Below, one piece after another: positions 1 through 8,281 of a stretch of DNA of 64,000 nucleotides. The notes beneath the pieces were generated by a model. That model saw only the letters and a list, made by a program, of their open reading frames with translations. It was not told the DNA's origin and made no database searches. Where the stretch lies: positions 1 to 64,000 of the forward strand of contig NZ_JAVDWU010000013.1 in the NCBI RefSeq assembly GCF_031457455.1, read 5' to 3'. The first letter of the stretch is position 1. Every line of letters starts with the position of its first letter. The position numbers and the translations under genes are program-made. Source of the DNA: Hydrogenophaga palleronii_A. Lineage in GTDB: Bacteria; Pseudomonadota; Gammaproteobacteria; Burkholderiales; Burkholderiaceae_C.

Positions 1-183
1 GACTCCTTTCGTTTGTTGAAGACCTGATCCCCACGCCAATGAAGACCAGAGCGCGAATTTCGCGCAAACAAACGGGGGAGTCCATCCCATCAATCGAGCG
101 GATGCCGAGCCGGCTGCGCCGTCTGGCCACCGCTCATGTCAAACGCTTGGCACACCTCACTTCGTCTACCTTTGGAGCATTAA
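1..183. other. left-edge stretch without a supported gene
   Basis: I see no convincing gene here. The stretch ends in the upstream region of the DUF4259 gene. A phrase near 132-150 (CTCATGTCAAACG) partly recurs near 661-675 (CTCACGTCAAACG), just after that gene, so the gene is flanked by short related sequences. Whether these are remnants of recombination sites cannot be decided by eye. Confidence 0.4.
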
Positions 184-600
184 ATGGGAACATGGTCACA
201 CGAACCGTTTGGCAACGATGATGCAAATGATTGGGCCTACGATCTCGAAGAAGTACAAGATTTGTCGCTTGTTGAGCAGGCTCTCGATCAGGCTCTGGAT
301 GCCGAGGAGTATTTGGAAGCTCCCGAGGGATCAAATGCCGTAGCAGCAGTTGAAGTTTTGGCGAAGTTGCTCGGCCAAGGTACGCAATCGGATGCTTACA
401 CCGAAAAAGTTGATGAATGGGTTAAATCTGCGGGCGTCAAACCAAGCACGGAGTTGCTCGAGAAGGCAAAGCGTGCGCTCGTCCGCGTTGCTGGTGAAAA
501 TTCCGAGTTGCAAGAGCTTTGGGCAGAAGCAGGGTCGGATGAGTGGATCGCTTCCATCAAGGCTCTGCAGGTGGCGATCAGTGCCCCACAATTCCGTTGA
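184..600 (+). CDS. DUF4259 domain-containing protein
   Basis: A 138-residue protein that opens with MGTWSHEPFGNDDANDWAYDLEE; the pattern G-T-W-x-x-x-P-F-x-N-D-x-A-x-D-W is the hallmark start of DUF4259 proteins, which have no established function. The family is small, cytosolic and all-helical in appearance. The rest is acidic and helical with no signal peptide or membrane segment. The ATG at 184 gives the family N-terminus exactly, so the start is secure. It stands alone, with no co-directional neighbour for over 1 kb. Function unknown; the family call is what the sequence supports. Confidence 0.88.
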   Translation: MGTWSHEPFGNDDANDWAYDLEEVQDLSLVEQALDQALDAEEYLEAPEGSNAVAAVEVLAKLLGQGTQSDAYTEKVDEWVKSAGVKPSTELLEKAKRALVRVAGENSELQELWAEAGSDEWIASIKALQVAISAPQFR

Positions 601-790
601 GAGGGACGGTTTGCATGCTGCGCTTGCAAATCCCCTCCGCAGCTTCGCGCCACCGGCCGCCTCTCACGTCAAACGTTGAACGACTGCTGCACATCTCGGG
701 CGATGCCCGCTCCTGGCCGATCGCTGCCCAACGGCCGCGAAGGCCCCATGCCGGCCCATGGCAGAGATTCGTCAGTCCTGCCGGCTCGGC

Positions 791-1720
791 CTAAACCTGT
801 CGCTCGGCCGCATCCCGCATTTGCTCTGGGACACCGGCGATCAAAGCCGCCTGTTGCCTCAACAAGGCGAACACGGGCGCAAGGACCCGACGCGACCGCA
901 TCGGCGTGAACAGATGCATCTCGTAGCGCGGAAAGGCCTCCCGAAGACGCAGGGGAACGACCTGGCCCTTCGGCGCGGCGTCCAGCAGGACTGGGTGAGG
1001 GAGAACGCCAAGCAAGTCACTGTGGGCCAGTAGATGGATCAGGCTGGCGTAGTCGGGACACGATGCGACCATGCGTGGCGGCCTCATTCGCCTAACGGCA
1101 AAGGCTTCACGCAGCACGTCCACGGGCCCACTCACGCTGGGGCCGACGCTGGCCCAGGACGCCCCCTGCAACTCCACCAGCGATTGCGCCTTGGCCAGTG
1201 GGTGGGCGCGGCGGGCGTAAGCGAGCGGTGTGATCTGGTACAGCGACTCGCAGACCAAGCCCGGCGCGCGGTAGCCGCGAGGCCGCGGTGAGATCACCAG
1301 ATCGAGTTCACCGCCTTGCAAACTGGCCAACATGCGACCCTCGTCAGCGCTCGACATGTGGAGGCGTCGGCGAGAATGGCCTTGGCACCAAGCGGCGAGC
1401 AAGACCGGGCCGAAGACCAAGGCGGCGGAAGGCGTGACGCCGGCGCACAGCGTGTCGCCATGGGTCGGGGTGGCGCCGGTCGCCGTGAGCGCGTCCATCT
1501 GCTCGGCAAGACCCGTGCTCTTCAATGCCGCATGCAGCGCTGCCTCGGTGGGCAGCAGCTTGCGCCCCGAGCGAACGAACAGCGGTGTGTCGAACAGTTT
1601 CTGGAGCTGCCTCATGCCATGGCTGATCGCCGGCTGAGACACCCCGCCTGCGCTCGCCGCTGCAGCAAAGCTGCCGTGCTCGATCACCAGCCTGAGGTAT
1701 TGCAGGTAGCGCAGATTCAT
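791..1720 (-). CDS. LysR-family transcriptional regulator
   Basis: About 309 residues, the usual length for LysR regulators. The N-terminus (MNLRYLQYLRLVIEHGSFAAAA, then GVSQPAISHGMRQLQ and FVRSGRKLLPTEAA) is the winged helix-turn-helix, followed by a substrate-binding domain of the periplasmic-binding fold. I chose the ATG at 1720 because a GAGA ribosome site lies about 5 bases upstream and because the family starts right before the helix-turn-helix; the frame stays open further upstream. It is divergent from the NTF2-like gene at 1822, about 100 bp away, so that gene is the natural first target. The ligand is unknown. Confidence 0.9.
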   Translation of the reverse strand: MNLRYLQYLRLVIEHGSFAAAASAGGVSQPAISHGMRQLQKLFDTPLFVRSGRKLLPTEAALHAALKSTGLAEQMDALTATGATPTHGDTLCAGVTPSAALVFGPVLLAAWCQGHSRRRLHMSSADEGRMLASLQGGELDLVISPRPRGYRAPGLVCESLYQITPLAYARRAHPLAKAQSLVELQGASWASVGPSVSGPVDVLREAFAVRRMRPPRMVASCPDYASLIHLLAHSDLLGVLPHPVLLDAAPKGQVVPLRLREAFPRYEMHLFTPMRSRRVLAPVFALLRQQAALIAGVPEQMRDAAERQV

Positions 1721-1821
1721 AAACATCTCTAATGTATTTGCACTCCCCATGTCTTGTCGAACAGATCGGCTTCTGGAACGATTCAACCCGTGAATACACA
1801 GGAATCCAAAGGAAGCCAGAC

Positions 1822-2241
1822 ATGAGCCAACTTCAACTGGACACGGTGCGCGCCTACCTCCGGCACCTGCACGCGAGCGATACGGCAGGGCTGATCGCCA
1901 CCTTCGAGGACGACGGCGTGGTGCACTCCCCGTTTCTGGGCACCATGAAGGCGCGCGACTTTTTTCCCAAGCTTGCGCAGGCCTCAACACAGAGCGTGAT
2001 CACGCTGATCGACTTGTTCGCGTCCGTGCAACCTGCGGACGACACCGTGCGCGTGGCGGCCTACTTTCGCTACGACTGGACGCTCAATGACGGAAGGCTG
2101 GTCGACTTCACTTGCGTAGACGTGTTCGGCTTCCGGCCGGGCAGCGCCCGCATCGACAGCATGCACATCGTTTACGACACGCACCCACTGCGCGAGAGAG
2201 TGGGTGACAAGTACGCGCCAAATCCTGTGCCCAACGCCTGA
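1822..2241 (+). CDS. NTF2-like / SnoaL-fold protein
   Basis: A 139-residue protein with the typical cone-shaped NTF2-fold layout: an N-terminal helix (LDTVRAYLRHLHASDTAGLIATFEDDGVVHSPFLG), then beta strands with R-V-A-A-Y-F-R-Y-D and a DFTCVDVFGF strand. Members are small isomerases, hydrolases or ligand-binding proteins; sequence does not tell which. The ATG at 1822 follows GGAAG at 1811-1815. It is divergent from the LysR gene, which probably controls it. No signal peptide. Confidence 0.75.
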   Translation: MSQLQLDTVRAYLRHLHASDTAGLIATFEDDGVVHSPFLGTMKARDFFPKLAQASTQSVITLIDLFASVQPADDTVRVAAYFRYDWTLNDGRLVDFTCVDVFGFRPGSARIDSMHIVYDTHPLRERVGDKYAPNPVPNA

Positions 2242-2255
2242 GAGGCTGAGAGTCT

Positions 2256-2319
2256 TTTGCCATTGGCAAACGCCTCTGCGTGCAGGCCCCCATCCCAGCC
2301 TTCCCCCAGCGGGGGAAGG
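2256..2319 (+). terminator. paired hairpins after the NTF2-like gene
   Basis: Two hairpins follow the stop codon. The first is TTTGCC/GGCAAA (2256-2261 and 2265-2270), itself bracketed by AGAGGC and GCCTCT. The second is a perfect 9-bp stem, CCTTCCCCC at 2299-2307 with GGGGGAAGG at 2311-2319 and a 3-base loop. The second is also typical of short dispersed GC-rich hairpins in Comamonadaceae. There is no run of T after either, so termination would be weak or Rho-assisted. Confidence 0.5.
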
Positions 2320-2469
2320 AGTCGAATCACATCCCTTATCATCACCGTCGCGTGCAAGACGCACCCGGGCCCGCGGGAAGGGTTGAACCCACTTGCCTTC
2401 ATCTGCCTATCCACGCCTTTTGTGCAGCCGACGTTGCGGGTCTTCGGCATCTGATGCACGGAGGTGTCC

Positions 2470-4116
2470 ATGAAGCGCATTCCCCCTCGGCCCGATCTGG
2501 GCCAATTGAAGAAGCAAGCCAAGGAGCTGCTGGCTCTCTATCGGCAAGGCGATCCCGCTGCGATGCAGCGATTTCGCGAATCCCTACCCGCCACCCACTG
2601 CAAGCCCGACGAGGCCTTGGCCTCACTGGCCCTGCGCCTGCACGACGCGCAGTCGTGCCTGGCACGCGAATACGGCTTTGCCTCCTGGTCTGAACTGCAG
2701 TTGTTCGTGCATGCGCGCCGCGCGCTGGCCGATGACCCGGCACAAGCCCAGCGTCGCTGGTTGCTCATGGTCTACGCGGGCGACGTGGCCGGCGGCAACC
2801 ACAACCACCGGCCCGCCGTGGCCGCCCGGGTACTCGAAGAAAACAACACGCTGCCAGGCGACGACCCCTACCTGGCCTGCGCCATTGGCGATGAAGACGC
2901 GCTGCGGCGCGCCACCGCGCGCGACCCGGCGTGGGTTCACCGCGAAGGTGGCCCGTTGCGCCTGCCGCCCCTGGTAGCTGTGACGCATTCCGGGTTGGCG
3001 AAACTGCCGGGGTTTCGCGAGCGGCTGCGTGAATGCGCGAAGTTCCTGCTGGCTGCGGGCGCATCGCCGAACCAGTCCATCGGCAGCCGCTGGCCTCCCT
3101 CCACGCTGGCGGCGCCGTCTGCCACCGAGCGGCTGAGCGCCCTCTATGGCGCGGCGGGCAAGGCCTTTGACCCGGAACTGACGCGGCTGCTGCTGGACGC
3201 GGGCGCCGACCCCAACGACGGTGAATCGCTTTACCACTCACTAGAGGCGCCGGCCTGCGCCCAACTGCTGTTGAACGCCGGTGCACGGATCGACGGAACG
3301 AACGCGATGTACCGCGCGCTCGACCTCGAAGACGCTGGCGTGCTGCAGATGCTGCTGGACCACGGCGGTGATCCGAACGAGCCTCCGCTGGGGCCGCCCA
3401 CTTCCGAGTGGGGTTCGCCCTTGTTGTGGGCCATTCGCCGCCGCCGTTCGCTCGCACACATCCAGGTGCTGCTGGCGGCCGGCGCCAGGGCGGACGCCTG
3501 CACACAGGACGGCGTGCAGGCCCGCACAATGGCGCTTCGCTTCGGGCGGCCCGAGGTTGCAGCATTACTGGGGCAGGCAAGCACGGCCGGTGAGCCGCTA
3601 GCAGCGGAAGAAGCTTTTGTGGTGGCGTGCGCGCGCGGTGATCTTGAATCGGCACGTGCGATCCAGCGAGACCACCCGGGCGTGATCGATGCGCTGGACG
3701 ATGCTCGGCTGCGACTGTTGCCCGAACTCGCAGAGCAGGGCTGTAGGGACGCGGTCAAGACCATGGTGACCTGCGGCTGGTCATTGGAGATTCGTGGTGG
3801 TGACATCGACGCCACCGCCCTCAACCATGCGATCTTCCGTGGCGACGCGGACCTCACCCGCTTTCTGATGGTGCACGGCGCGGATTGGCAAACGCTGCAC
3901 GGCTTCGGCGACAACGCCTGCGGCAGCTTGTCCTGGGCCTCGCTCAATGAGCCTGTGAACGGCGGTGACTGGGCCGGATGCGCCCTGGCTTTGCGCGACC
4001 ACGGCCTGCCACCGGTTCGGCCCGACCCGAACGGCGCGGACATTGTGCGGATTGGCGAACGTCGCTACCAGTTCGCCGACGACGTGACCGACGTGCTGCT
4101 GGGTGTCGACCAGTGA
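2470..4116 (+). CDS. ankyrin-repeat protein
   Basis: About 548 residues. An N-terminal helical segment (PRPDLGQLKKQAKELLALYRQGDPAAMQRF) precedes ankyrin-type repeats that can be read through phrases such as LTRLLLDAGADPNDGESL, CAQLLLNAGARIDGTNAMYRAL, LQMLLDHGGDPNEPP, IQVLLAAGARADACTQDG and LTRFLMVHGADWQTLHG. No signal peptide or membrane segment, so it is probably a cytosolic protein-binding scaffold; no catalytic motif is seen. The ATG at 2470 sits five bases after GGAGG (2460-2464), preferred over the GTG at 2464. This N-terminal helical block plus ankyrins recurs in proteobacteria but its role is unknown. Confidence 0.85.
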   Translation: MKRIPPRPDLGQLKKQAKELLALYRQGDPAAMQRFRESLPATHCKPDEALASLALRLHDAQSCLAREYGFASWSELQLFVHARRALADDPAQAQRRWLLMVYAGDVAGGNHNHRPAVAARVLEENNTLPGDDPYLACAIGDEDALRRATARDPAWVHREGGPLRLPPLVAVTHSGLAKLPGFRERLRECAKFLLAAGASPNQSIGSRWPPSTLAAPSATERLSALYGAAGKAFDPELTRLLLDAGADPNDGESLYHSLEAPACAQLLLNAGARIDGTNAMYRALDLEDAGVLQMLLDHGGDPNEPPLGPPTSEWGSPLLWAIRRRRSLAHIQVLLAAGARADACTQDGVQARTMALRFGRPEVAALLGQASTAGEPLAAEEAFVVACARGDLESARAIQRDHPGVIDALDDARLRLLPELAEQGCRDAVKTMVTCGWSLEIRGGDIDATALNHAIFRGDADLTRFLMVHGADWQTLHGFGDNACGSLSWASLNEPVNGGDWAGCALALRDHGLPPVRPDPNGADIVRIGERRYQFADDVTDVLLGVDQ

Positions 4117-4195
4117 TTTGCTGGGTCAGATCAAAGCCAGAACACGCCAGAATCCTTCACCGCAAAGCTTTTTAACTTCACTTCCGGAGGTCAGA

Positions 4196-4594
4196 TTGTC
4201 GATTTCAAAAAATGCCGGTGCCGTGGTTTTTGCCAAAGACATCGTTCGCGTGGCCAAGTTCTACGAAGAGCTGTTCTCCATCCCGGCGGTTCATTCAGAG
4301 CGAGATCACATCGTTCTTGAGTCGTCCCAATGCCAGTTGGTCCTTCACGCCATCCCAAAGAAGATCGCCGATTCAATTGAAATTACCACCCCACCAGCGC
4401 GGCGCACAGAAACACCGATCAAGCTTTTTTTCTTCGTGCCAAGCCTTGCCGAAGCCAGGGCAAAAGCCATCGCACTCGGTGGCGAACTGAATCCAGAGAA
4501 AAGTGAGTGGGAAGCACGCGGTTTTCGAGGTTGTGACGGACACGATCCGGAAGGCAATGTCGTGCAGATCCGAGAGGTTGTTAGTCCCTCCTGA
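4196..4594 (+). CDS. VOC (glyoxalase/bleomycin-resistance) family protein
   Basis: About 132 residues in the vicinal-oxygen-chelate fold. The N-terminal half reads GAVVFAKDIVRVAKFYEELFSIP and ends in an acidic loop before FFFVPSLAEARAKAIALGGEL; the C-terminal strand is GFRGCDGHDPEGNVVQIRE, the common D-P-E-G-N-V-x-Q-I/E signature. Members bind a metal and act as lyases, dioxygenases or drug-sequestering proteins. I place the start at a TTG (4196) because a strong GGAGG lies at 4186-4190 and the family begins there; the open frame extends to 4103 without a ribosome site. Confidence 0.85.
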   Translation: MSISKNAGAVVFAKDIVRVAKFYEELFSIPAVHSERDHIVLESSQCQLVLHAIPKKIADSIEITTPPARRTETPIKLFFFVPSLAEARAKAIALGGELNPEKSEWEARGFRGCDGHDPEGNVVQIREVVSPS

Positions 4595-4694
4595 GGGCGA
4601 CCACCCTTTACCGACCGACCGCAGCGCCTGCGGCTTGCCAGCTCAGCCTTGAAGTGGCACCAGCGGCAACCCAGCTGCCGCGTAAAGTCGTGCA

Positions 4695-5291
4695 ATGCAC
4701 ACAGCCATCCTCACATTTGACGGATTCAACGAACTGGATTCGCTGGTCGCCCTCGGCATACTGAGCCGCATCAAAAGCCCAGGCTGGCGCGTGACCCTGT
4801 GTTGCCCGACCCCGACGGTCACCTCGATGAATGGCGTCACCTTGCATGCCCAGTCCACGTTGGAGGAAGCAAACGACGCCGACGTGGTGCTCTTCGGCAG
4901 CGGAATGAAAACCCGTGAGATTGCAAACAACGAAGGCGTGATGGAGCGGTTGAAGCTGGACGCTTCCCGACAATTCATCGGCGCCCAGTGCTCAGGCACC
5001 TTGATGCTGGCCAAACTCGGTTTGCTGAACGGCGTGCCTGCATGCACCGATTTGCTCACCAAACCCTGGGTGCAGGAAGCTGGCGTTGAAGTGCTGAATC
5101 AACCGTTCTACGCCGAAGGCAACGTCGCGACTGCTGGCGGATGCTTGGCTTCGCAGTACCTGGCGGCATGGGTCATCGCCAGATTCGAAGGGCTGGAAGC
5201 GGCCAAGTCAGCCTTGCACTACGTGGCCCCGGTTGGAGAAAAGGAACCCTACGTCGATCGAGCGGTAGCAAACATCAGCCCTTACCTGTGA
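4695..5291 (+). CDS. DJ-1/PfpI family protein
   Basis: A 198-residue flavodoxin-like alpha/beta protein. It starts with TAILTFDGFNELDSLVALGIL, the family beta-1/alpha-1, and has the nucleophile elbow GAQCSGTLMLAKLGLLNG around residues 95-112, with Cys as the conserved reactive residue. A later TAGGCLASQYLAAWVI segment matches the C-terminal part of the fold. Family members include deglycases/chaperones, isonitrile hydratases and the ligand-sensing half of GlxA regulators; this one has no helix-turn-helix. It stands between a VOC and a cupin gene, all co-directional but about 100 bp or 70 bp apart. Cytosolic. Confidence 0.88.
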   Translation: MHTAILTFDGFNELDSLVALGILSRIKSPGWRVTLCCPTPTVTSMNGVTLHAQSTLEEANDADVVLFGSGMKTREIANNEGVMERLKLDASRQFIGAQCSGTLMLAKLGLLNGVPACTDLLTKPWVQEAGVEVLNQPFYAEGNVATAGGCLASQYLAAWVIARFEGLEAAKSALHYVAPVGEKEPYVDRAVANISPYL

Positions 5292-5361
5292 GCTCACGCG
5301 AAGGCTTCAAGTAAATTCAAGTCTCGTCTGCGGATTCAAGATCTACCCCCACGCACCACCC

Positions 5362-5742
5362 ATGAAAAAGTCGCTCGACCAGATTCTTTCCACCTTGACG
5401 TATCTCCCAGACCGAAAACCGGAAATGGCCTTCACAGGTGGTGCAGAGGCAGCATTCGCAGAAGTCGCCCCGTTCCGAGATGGCGCCGTCTATGTGGGCC
5501 ACTACTCAGGCAACAGTGAGTGGGAGCGCCATGCCGCAGGTGATGAGCTTGTCATGGCCCTGGAGGGAAGCACGACGGTGGTGCTTCGAATTGACTCAAA
5601 AGACGAGCGCGTGTCTTTGGGTCAACATGAGCTTGTTGTCGTTCCCGCTGGGGTCTGGCATCGCTTTGAGAACTCCCAGAATCTGAAAGTGCTCACTGTC
5701 ACGCCCCAGCCAACCGACCACCAGCTGGCGCTGGATGCATAG
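5362..5742 (+). CDS. cupin-domain protein
   Basis: A 126-residue single-cupin protein. The barrel is visible as GAVYVGHYSGNSEWERHAAGDELVMALEGSTTVVL, and then GQHELVVVPAGVWHRFENSQNLKVLTVTP. The conserved metal-ligand pattern is partly present: W-E-R-H-x5-E in the first motif and P-x-G-x-W-H in the second. The family includes isomerases, dioxygenases and small-molecule binding proteins; nothing narrows it. The ATG at 5362 gives a complete fold. Confidence 0.85.
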   Translation: MKKSLDQILSTLTYLPDRKPEMAFTGGAEAAFAEVAPFRDGAVYVGHYSGNSEWERHAAGDELVMALEGSTTVVLRIDSKDERVSLGQHELVVVPAGVWHRFENSQNLKVLTVTPQPTDHQLALDA

Positions 5743-6010
5743 CCTCTTGCTGGGGCACGATCACCGGCACCCCGGGGGGCGGCCGCCTTGCGCCAATCGC
5801 CAAGATGACGCGCCTCGGCGCAGCGGCGGAAACATCGCCAGATGGTTGAGGTCGATTAAAAGCGGATGGGCTTCGCGTTGATGGCCGCCACGGCCGCCGC
5901 GGGTTCTCCGTTCATGACCAGTTGCTTCGCGCGGTGCAAGCGAACCTATGGCGCGGCGCAGCCAGGCTTGCCCAACTCCACCCGTCCTCCATCACCCCTC
6001 TTTGACAGTG
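5743..6010. other. gene-free stretch
   Basis: A short open frame on the plus strand (from about 5866) has poor codon use and no family resemblance, so I do not call it. No terminator with a T-run is visible after the cupin gene. Confidence 0.4.
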
Positions 6011-6182
6011 CTAGGCGTCACCGCCGCGAACCTTGCGGTCGACGTCGGCAATGGGCCGTTCGCCTCGCTGCGATCTGGGATCCATTCGACCCTGTTGCCC
6101 TTGCTGCGCAGGCGGTTTTGAGTTTGCCGACCGCTTGTCTTGCGGGTTTTTTTCCAGCTTGGGCGTCAGACGGTTTTGCCAT
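6011..6182 (-). pseudogene. possible small basic-protein gene split by a frameshift at an A7 run
   Basis: On the minus strand a strong AGGAGG site precedes an ATG at 6182. Reading from there gives MAKPSDAQAGKKPARQ and then an arginine-rich tail without character. The neighbouring frame after the seven-T run at 6147-6153 (A7 on the coding strand) gives a more protein-like tail, ending RSQRGERPIADVDRKVRGGDA and stopping at 6011. A one-base slip at the homopolymer would join the ATG to that tail to make a protein of about 56 residues. This is either a sequencing or natural frameshift, or not a gene at all. Confidence 0.35.
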
Positions 6183-6284
6183 GAGGTCCTCCTGATGAAC
6201 TGTGACGGGTGAAGACCTGAACAAGGCGGCAAATGGCGTGCCCAGCGCTCTGTGGTAAGCGCCTGATCCGCATGAACCTCGCGG

Positions 6285-6902
6285 TCACGCCTTGGCACGG
6301 GGCTTGGAGGGGTGGAGGGTCTCGCCGCGCGCGAGCATCTCTACCAGTTGGGCGATGCGCTTGGCACGCGTCTCGGCCTTCACGGCCGCTTGTATGCGCC
6401 AGAGCACCGCATAGCGATTGGCCGCGTTGATCGTTGCGAAGAAGGCCTTCGCCCTCGGCTCGGCTTCCAGCGCCGCCAACAGGTCCTCCGGCACTGCGGA
6501 CGTGCGCGCTCCGTCGTAGGCCCGCGCCCAGCGTCCGTCGGCCTTGGCGGCCTCGATCTGTGCGTAGCCCGGCACCTGCATGCGCCCCGCCTCGATGAGC
6601 GCCGCGACCTTGTCGACGTTGATCTTCGACCAAACGCTGCGCGCGCGCCGCGGCGTGAAGCGCTGGAGAAAGTGCTGGTCGTCAAGGCCCTTCTTCTGGC
6701 CGTCGATCCAGCCCCAGCAGAGCGCGATCTCCACCGCCTCTGGGTAGGTGACGCTGGGTTCATTCGCGCCCCGCTTGGCGATCTTGAGCCAGAGGCCGTC
6801 AGAGATGGCGTGATTCTTCTTCAGCCAGGTCTCGAAAGCCTTGGCACTGTTGAACAAGGCCAAGGTGGGGGCGGGTTGGATGGCGGATTCGGGGGTGGGC
6901 AT
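6285..6902 (-). CDS. YdeI/OmpD-associated family protein
   Basis: About 205 residues. The core reads FETWLKKNHAISDGLWLKIAKRGANEPSVTYPEAVEIALCWGWIDGQKKGLDDQHFLQRFTPRRARSVWSKIN, which is the diagnostic block of YdeI-like proteins (also seen in bacteriocin-protection proteins), followed by an RIAQLVEMLARGE C-terminal tail. Biochemistry is unknown; the family has been linked to antimicrobial-peptide and stress tolerance. The ATG at 6902 starts just before the family block; an upstream ATG near 6943 would add residues with no family match. It is divergent from the DUF1801 gene. Those two families often co-occur. Confidence 0.88.
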   Translation of the reverse strand: MPTPESAIQPAPTLALFNSAKAFETWLKKNHAISDGLWLKIAKRGANEPSVTYPEAVEIALCWGWIDGQKKGLDDQHFLQRFTPRRARSVWSKINVDKVAALIEAGRMQVPGYAQIEAAKADGRWARAYDGARTSAVPEDLLAALEAEPRAKAFFATINAANRYAVLWRIQAAVKAETRAKRIAQLVEMLARGETLHPSKPRAKA

Positions 6903-7028
6903 CGTAGGGAGTGTGCCGCAAGAGCGCCAGTGCAACGCCATGTCGACCTTGAGCACGCACCCGGTCAACAATGGCTGACGATCTCTGCTTTTTTCCGCTT
7001 TCTTTAAATCCAGGTGAGGTTCCAAATC

Positions 7029-7391
7029 ATGGCTACAAAATCCGTTCAAGCACTGCTGGATGACATTCGGCTTCTGGGTGGCGAGCAACATTCGCTGGTT
7101 GAGTCCGTTCGCACGCTCGTCAAGAAGACCGTCTCCCCCATCTCTGAGGAAGTCAAATATGGCGGCATCCTCTTTACTTCAGGCGTGCAATTCTGCGGTG
7201 TGTTTGCCTACAAGCAGCACGTCTCTGTAGAGTTTGGCCATGGCGCACTGATCGCTGACACCCTCGGTCATCTTGAAGGCGGTGGCAAAGGTCGGCGGCA
7301 CATCAAACTTCATTCCGCAGAAGACATTCAGGCCAAAAATTTGGCCCACTATCTTCCCCTTGCACTGGAGGCAGCGAAAAAGGGGGCCTGA
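7029..7391 (+). CDS. DUF1801 domain protein
   Basis: About 120 residues. The central strand block SPISEEVKYGGILFTSGVQFCGVFAYKQHVSVEFGHGALIADTLGHLEGGGKGRRHIKL is characteristic of the DUF1801/YdhG fold, and the LPLALEAAKK C-terminal helix fits. The ATG at 7029 lies about 9 bases after GAGGT; an in-frame GTG at 7014 is possible but less likely. The biochemical role of the family is not established. It is divergent from the YdeI-like gene. Confidence 0.85.
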   Translation: MATKSVQALLDDIRLLGGEQHSLVESVRTLVKKTVSPISEEVKYGGILFTSGVQFCGVFAYKQHVSVEFGHGALIADTLGHLEGGGKGRRHIKLHSAEDIQAKNLAHYLPLALEAAKKGA

Positions 7392-7438
7392 CAGTGCACC
7401 CAGGCCAGCGCCGCTTCGCGGCTCGGCTGGCTTCACGC

Positions 7439-7801
7439 ATGGTGGTGGAACGCCTGAACCTGCTGGCACAAGCCAAGAGCACGGTGGAGCTGGCGCAGTT
7501 CGCTGAAGGAGACCGCGCGCACTTCACCCCCAGCGACGGGCAAGTCAGGCACGGTATTGTGCTGCGCCTGAACAGAAAGACCGCCAGTGTGCGCACCGAC
7601 GCAATACGCGCACACAAGGCGCGCTCACGGAGCGGACATGGAAGAAGTTTGGTTGTGGAGAGGGCCCGAGCATCAGGGGGAAAATTGACGGTTAGCCCTG
7701 CCGGCGGAAAAGTAGCCGCACGCTGCAACTCTCCGCAACCCTCACTGGCGAGCAGACGTACAACGCGCCACCAAACGGTCAGAATCATCCGCATAGTTTA
7801 A
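7439..7801 (+). pseudogene. fragment with a GDRxxFTPxDG...GxVxRLNxKT motif
   Basis: The readable part is MVVERLNLLAQAKSTVELAQFAEGDRAHFTPSDGQVRHGIVLRLNRKTASVRTD. This resembles the compact SH3/KOW-like small proteins found in many proteobacteria, which normally continue with a DGxxWNVSP ending. Here the frame turns into low-quality arginine/serine-rich sequence after TD, so the gene looks broken. The family name is from memory and the call is weak. Confidence 0.35.
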
Positions 7802-7892
7802 TATCTCTTTAAACAAAAAAGAATAGTTAACTATTTAATATATACAGGATAGTTTAGTATTGCTTTAATCAGTAAAGCATGGTTAACTATCC
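7793..7892 (+). promoter_or_regulatory. AT-rich operator array upstream of hipBA
   Basis: Copies of ATAGTT(A/T)A recur four times ahead of the antitoxin gene: 7793-7800, a perfect 14-bp palindrome AATAGTTAACTATT at 7822-7835, a GGATAGTTTAG copy at 7847-7857, and an inverted copy GGTTAACTATCC at 7881-7892. A separate 7-bp inverted repeat TGCTTTA/TAAAGCA lies at 7861-7879. The last copy ends two bases before the antitoxin ATG (7895). By analogy with other HipB-type antitoxins, these are the sites for autorepression. Confidence 0.7.
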
Positions 7893-7894
7893 TC

Positions 7895-8281
7895 ATGAAA
7901 ACCCTCGCTGAACTTGCACAGGTGCTTGAGAGTGCCCGCAAGCGCCAGAAGCTGTCCTACAAGGCGCTGGCCGCCCGCGTGGGCCTCACGCCGCTGGCGG
8001 TGAGGCAGGCGCTCAGTGGCAAGAGCGCCCTTCGCGCGCACAACCTGATGGCACTGGCCGACGAGCTGGGCTTGGAGCTGATGCTGCTGCCCAAGGGCGT
8101 GGCAAGGTCATTCCAGCCGGGTGGCGCCGCCGCAGACAGCGCCGGCCTGGACATGGGAAGCGCGTCGCCTGCGTACGTGAGCCAACTCGATCGGCTCCTG
8201 AAAACGCTGGCCACAGACAGTCCCGCACCCGAGGCGACACCGAGCCTGCCCCCCACTGACAGCCCGGAGAAAGACAGATGA
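7895..8281 (+). CDS. hipB: HipB-like XRE-family antitoxin
   Basis: A 128-residue DNA-binding protein. The helix-turn-helix covers about residues 8-58 (LESARKRQKLSYKALAARVGLTPLAVRQALSGKSALRAHNLMALADELGLELMLLPKG), with an Ala/Ser/Pro-rich C-terminal tail that may be the flexible part. It should bind the operator repeats directly upstream and neutralise the HipA kinase encoded next. Its stop codon overlaps the hipA start (ATGA at 8278-8281), so translation is coupled. The gene start is fixed by the end of the operator array. Confidence 0.88.
   Translation: MKTLAELAQVLESARKRQKLSYKALAARVGLTPLAVRQALSGKSALRAHNLMALADELGLELMLLPKGVARSFQPGGAAADSAGLDMGSASPAYVSQLDRLLKTLATDSPAPEATPSLPPTDSPEKDR

Noticed and set aside
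663..681. Possible integron core site (GTTGAAC) after the DUF4259 gene
   Set aside because: The heptamer fits GTTRRRY, but no matching RYYYAAC partner or internal hairpin pattern is convincing; one heptamer occurs often by chance.
5866..6195. 109-codon plus-strand frame after the cupin gene
   Set aside because: No ribosome site, poor codon use and no family; the opposite strand has a better, though broken, candidate.
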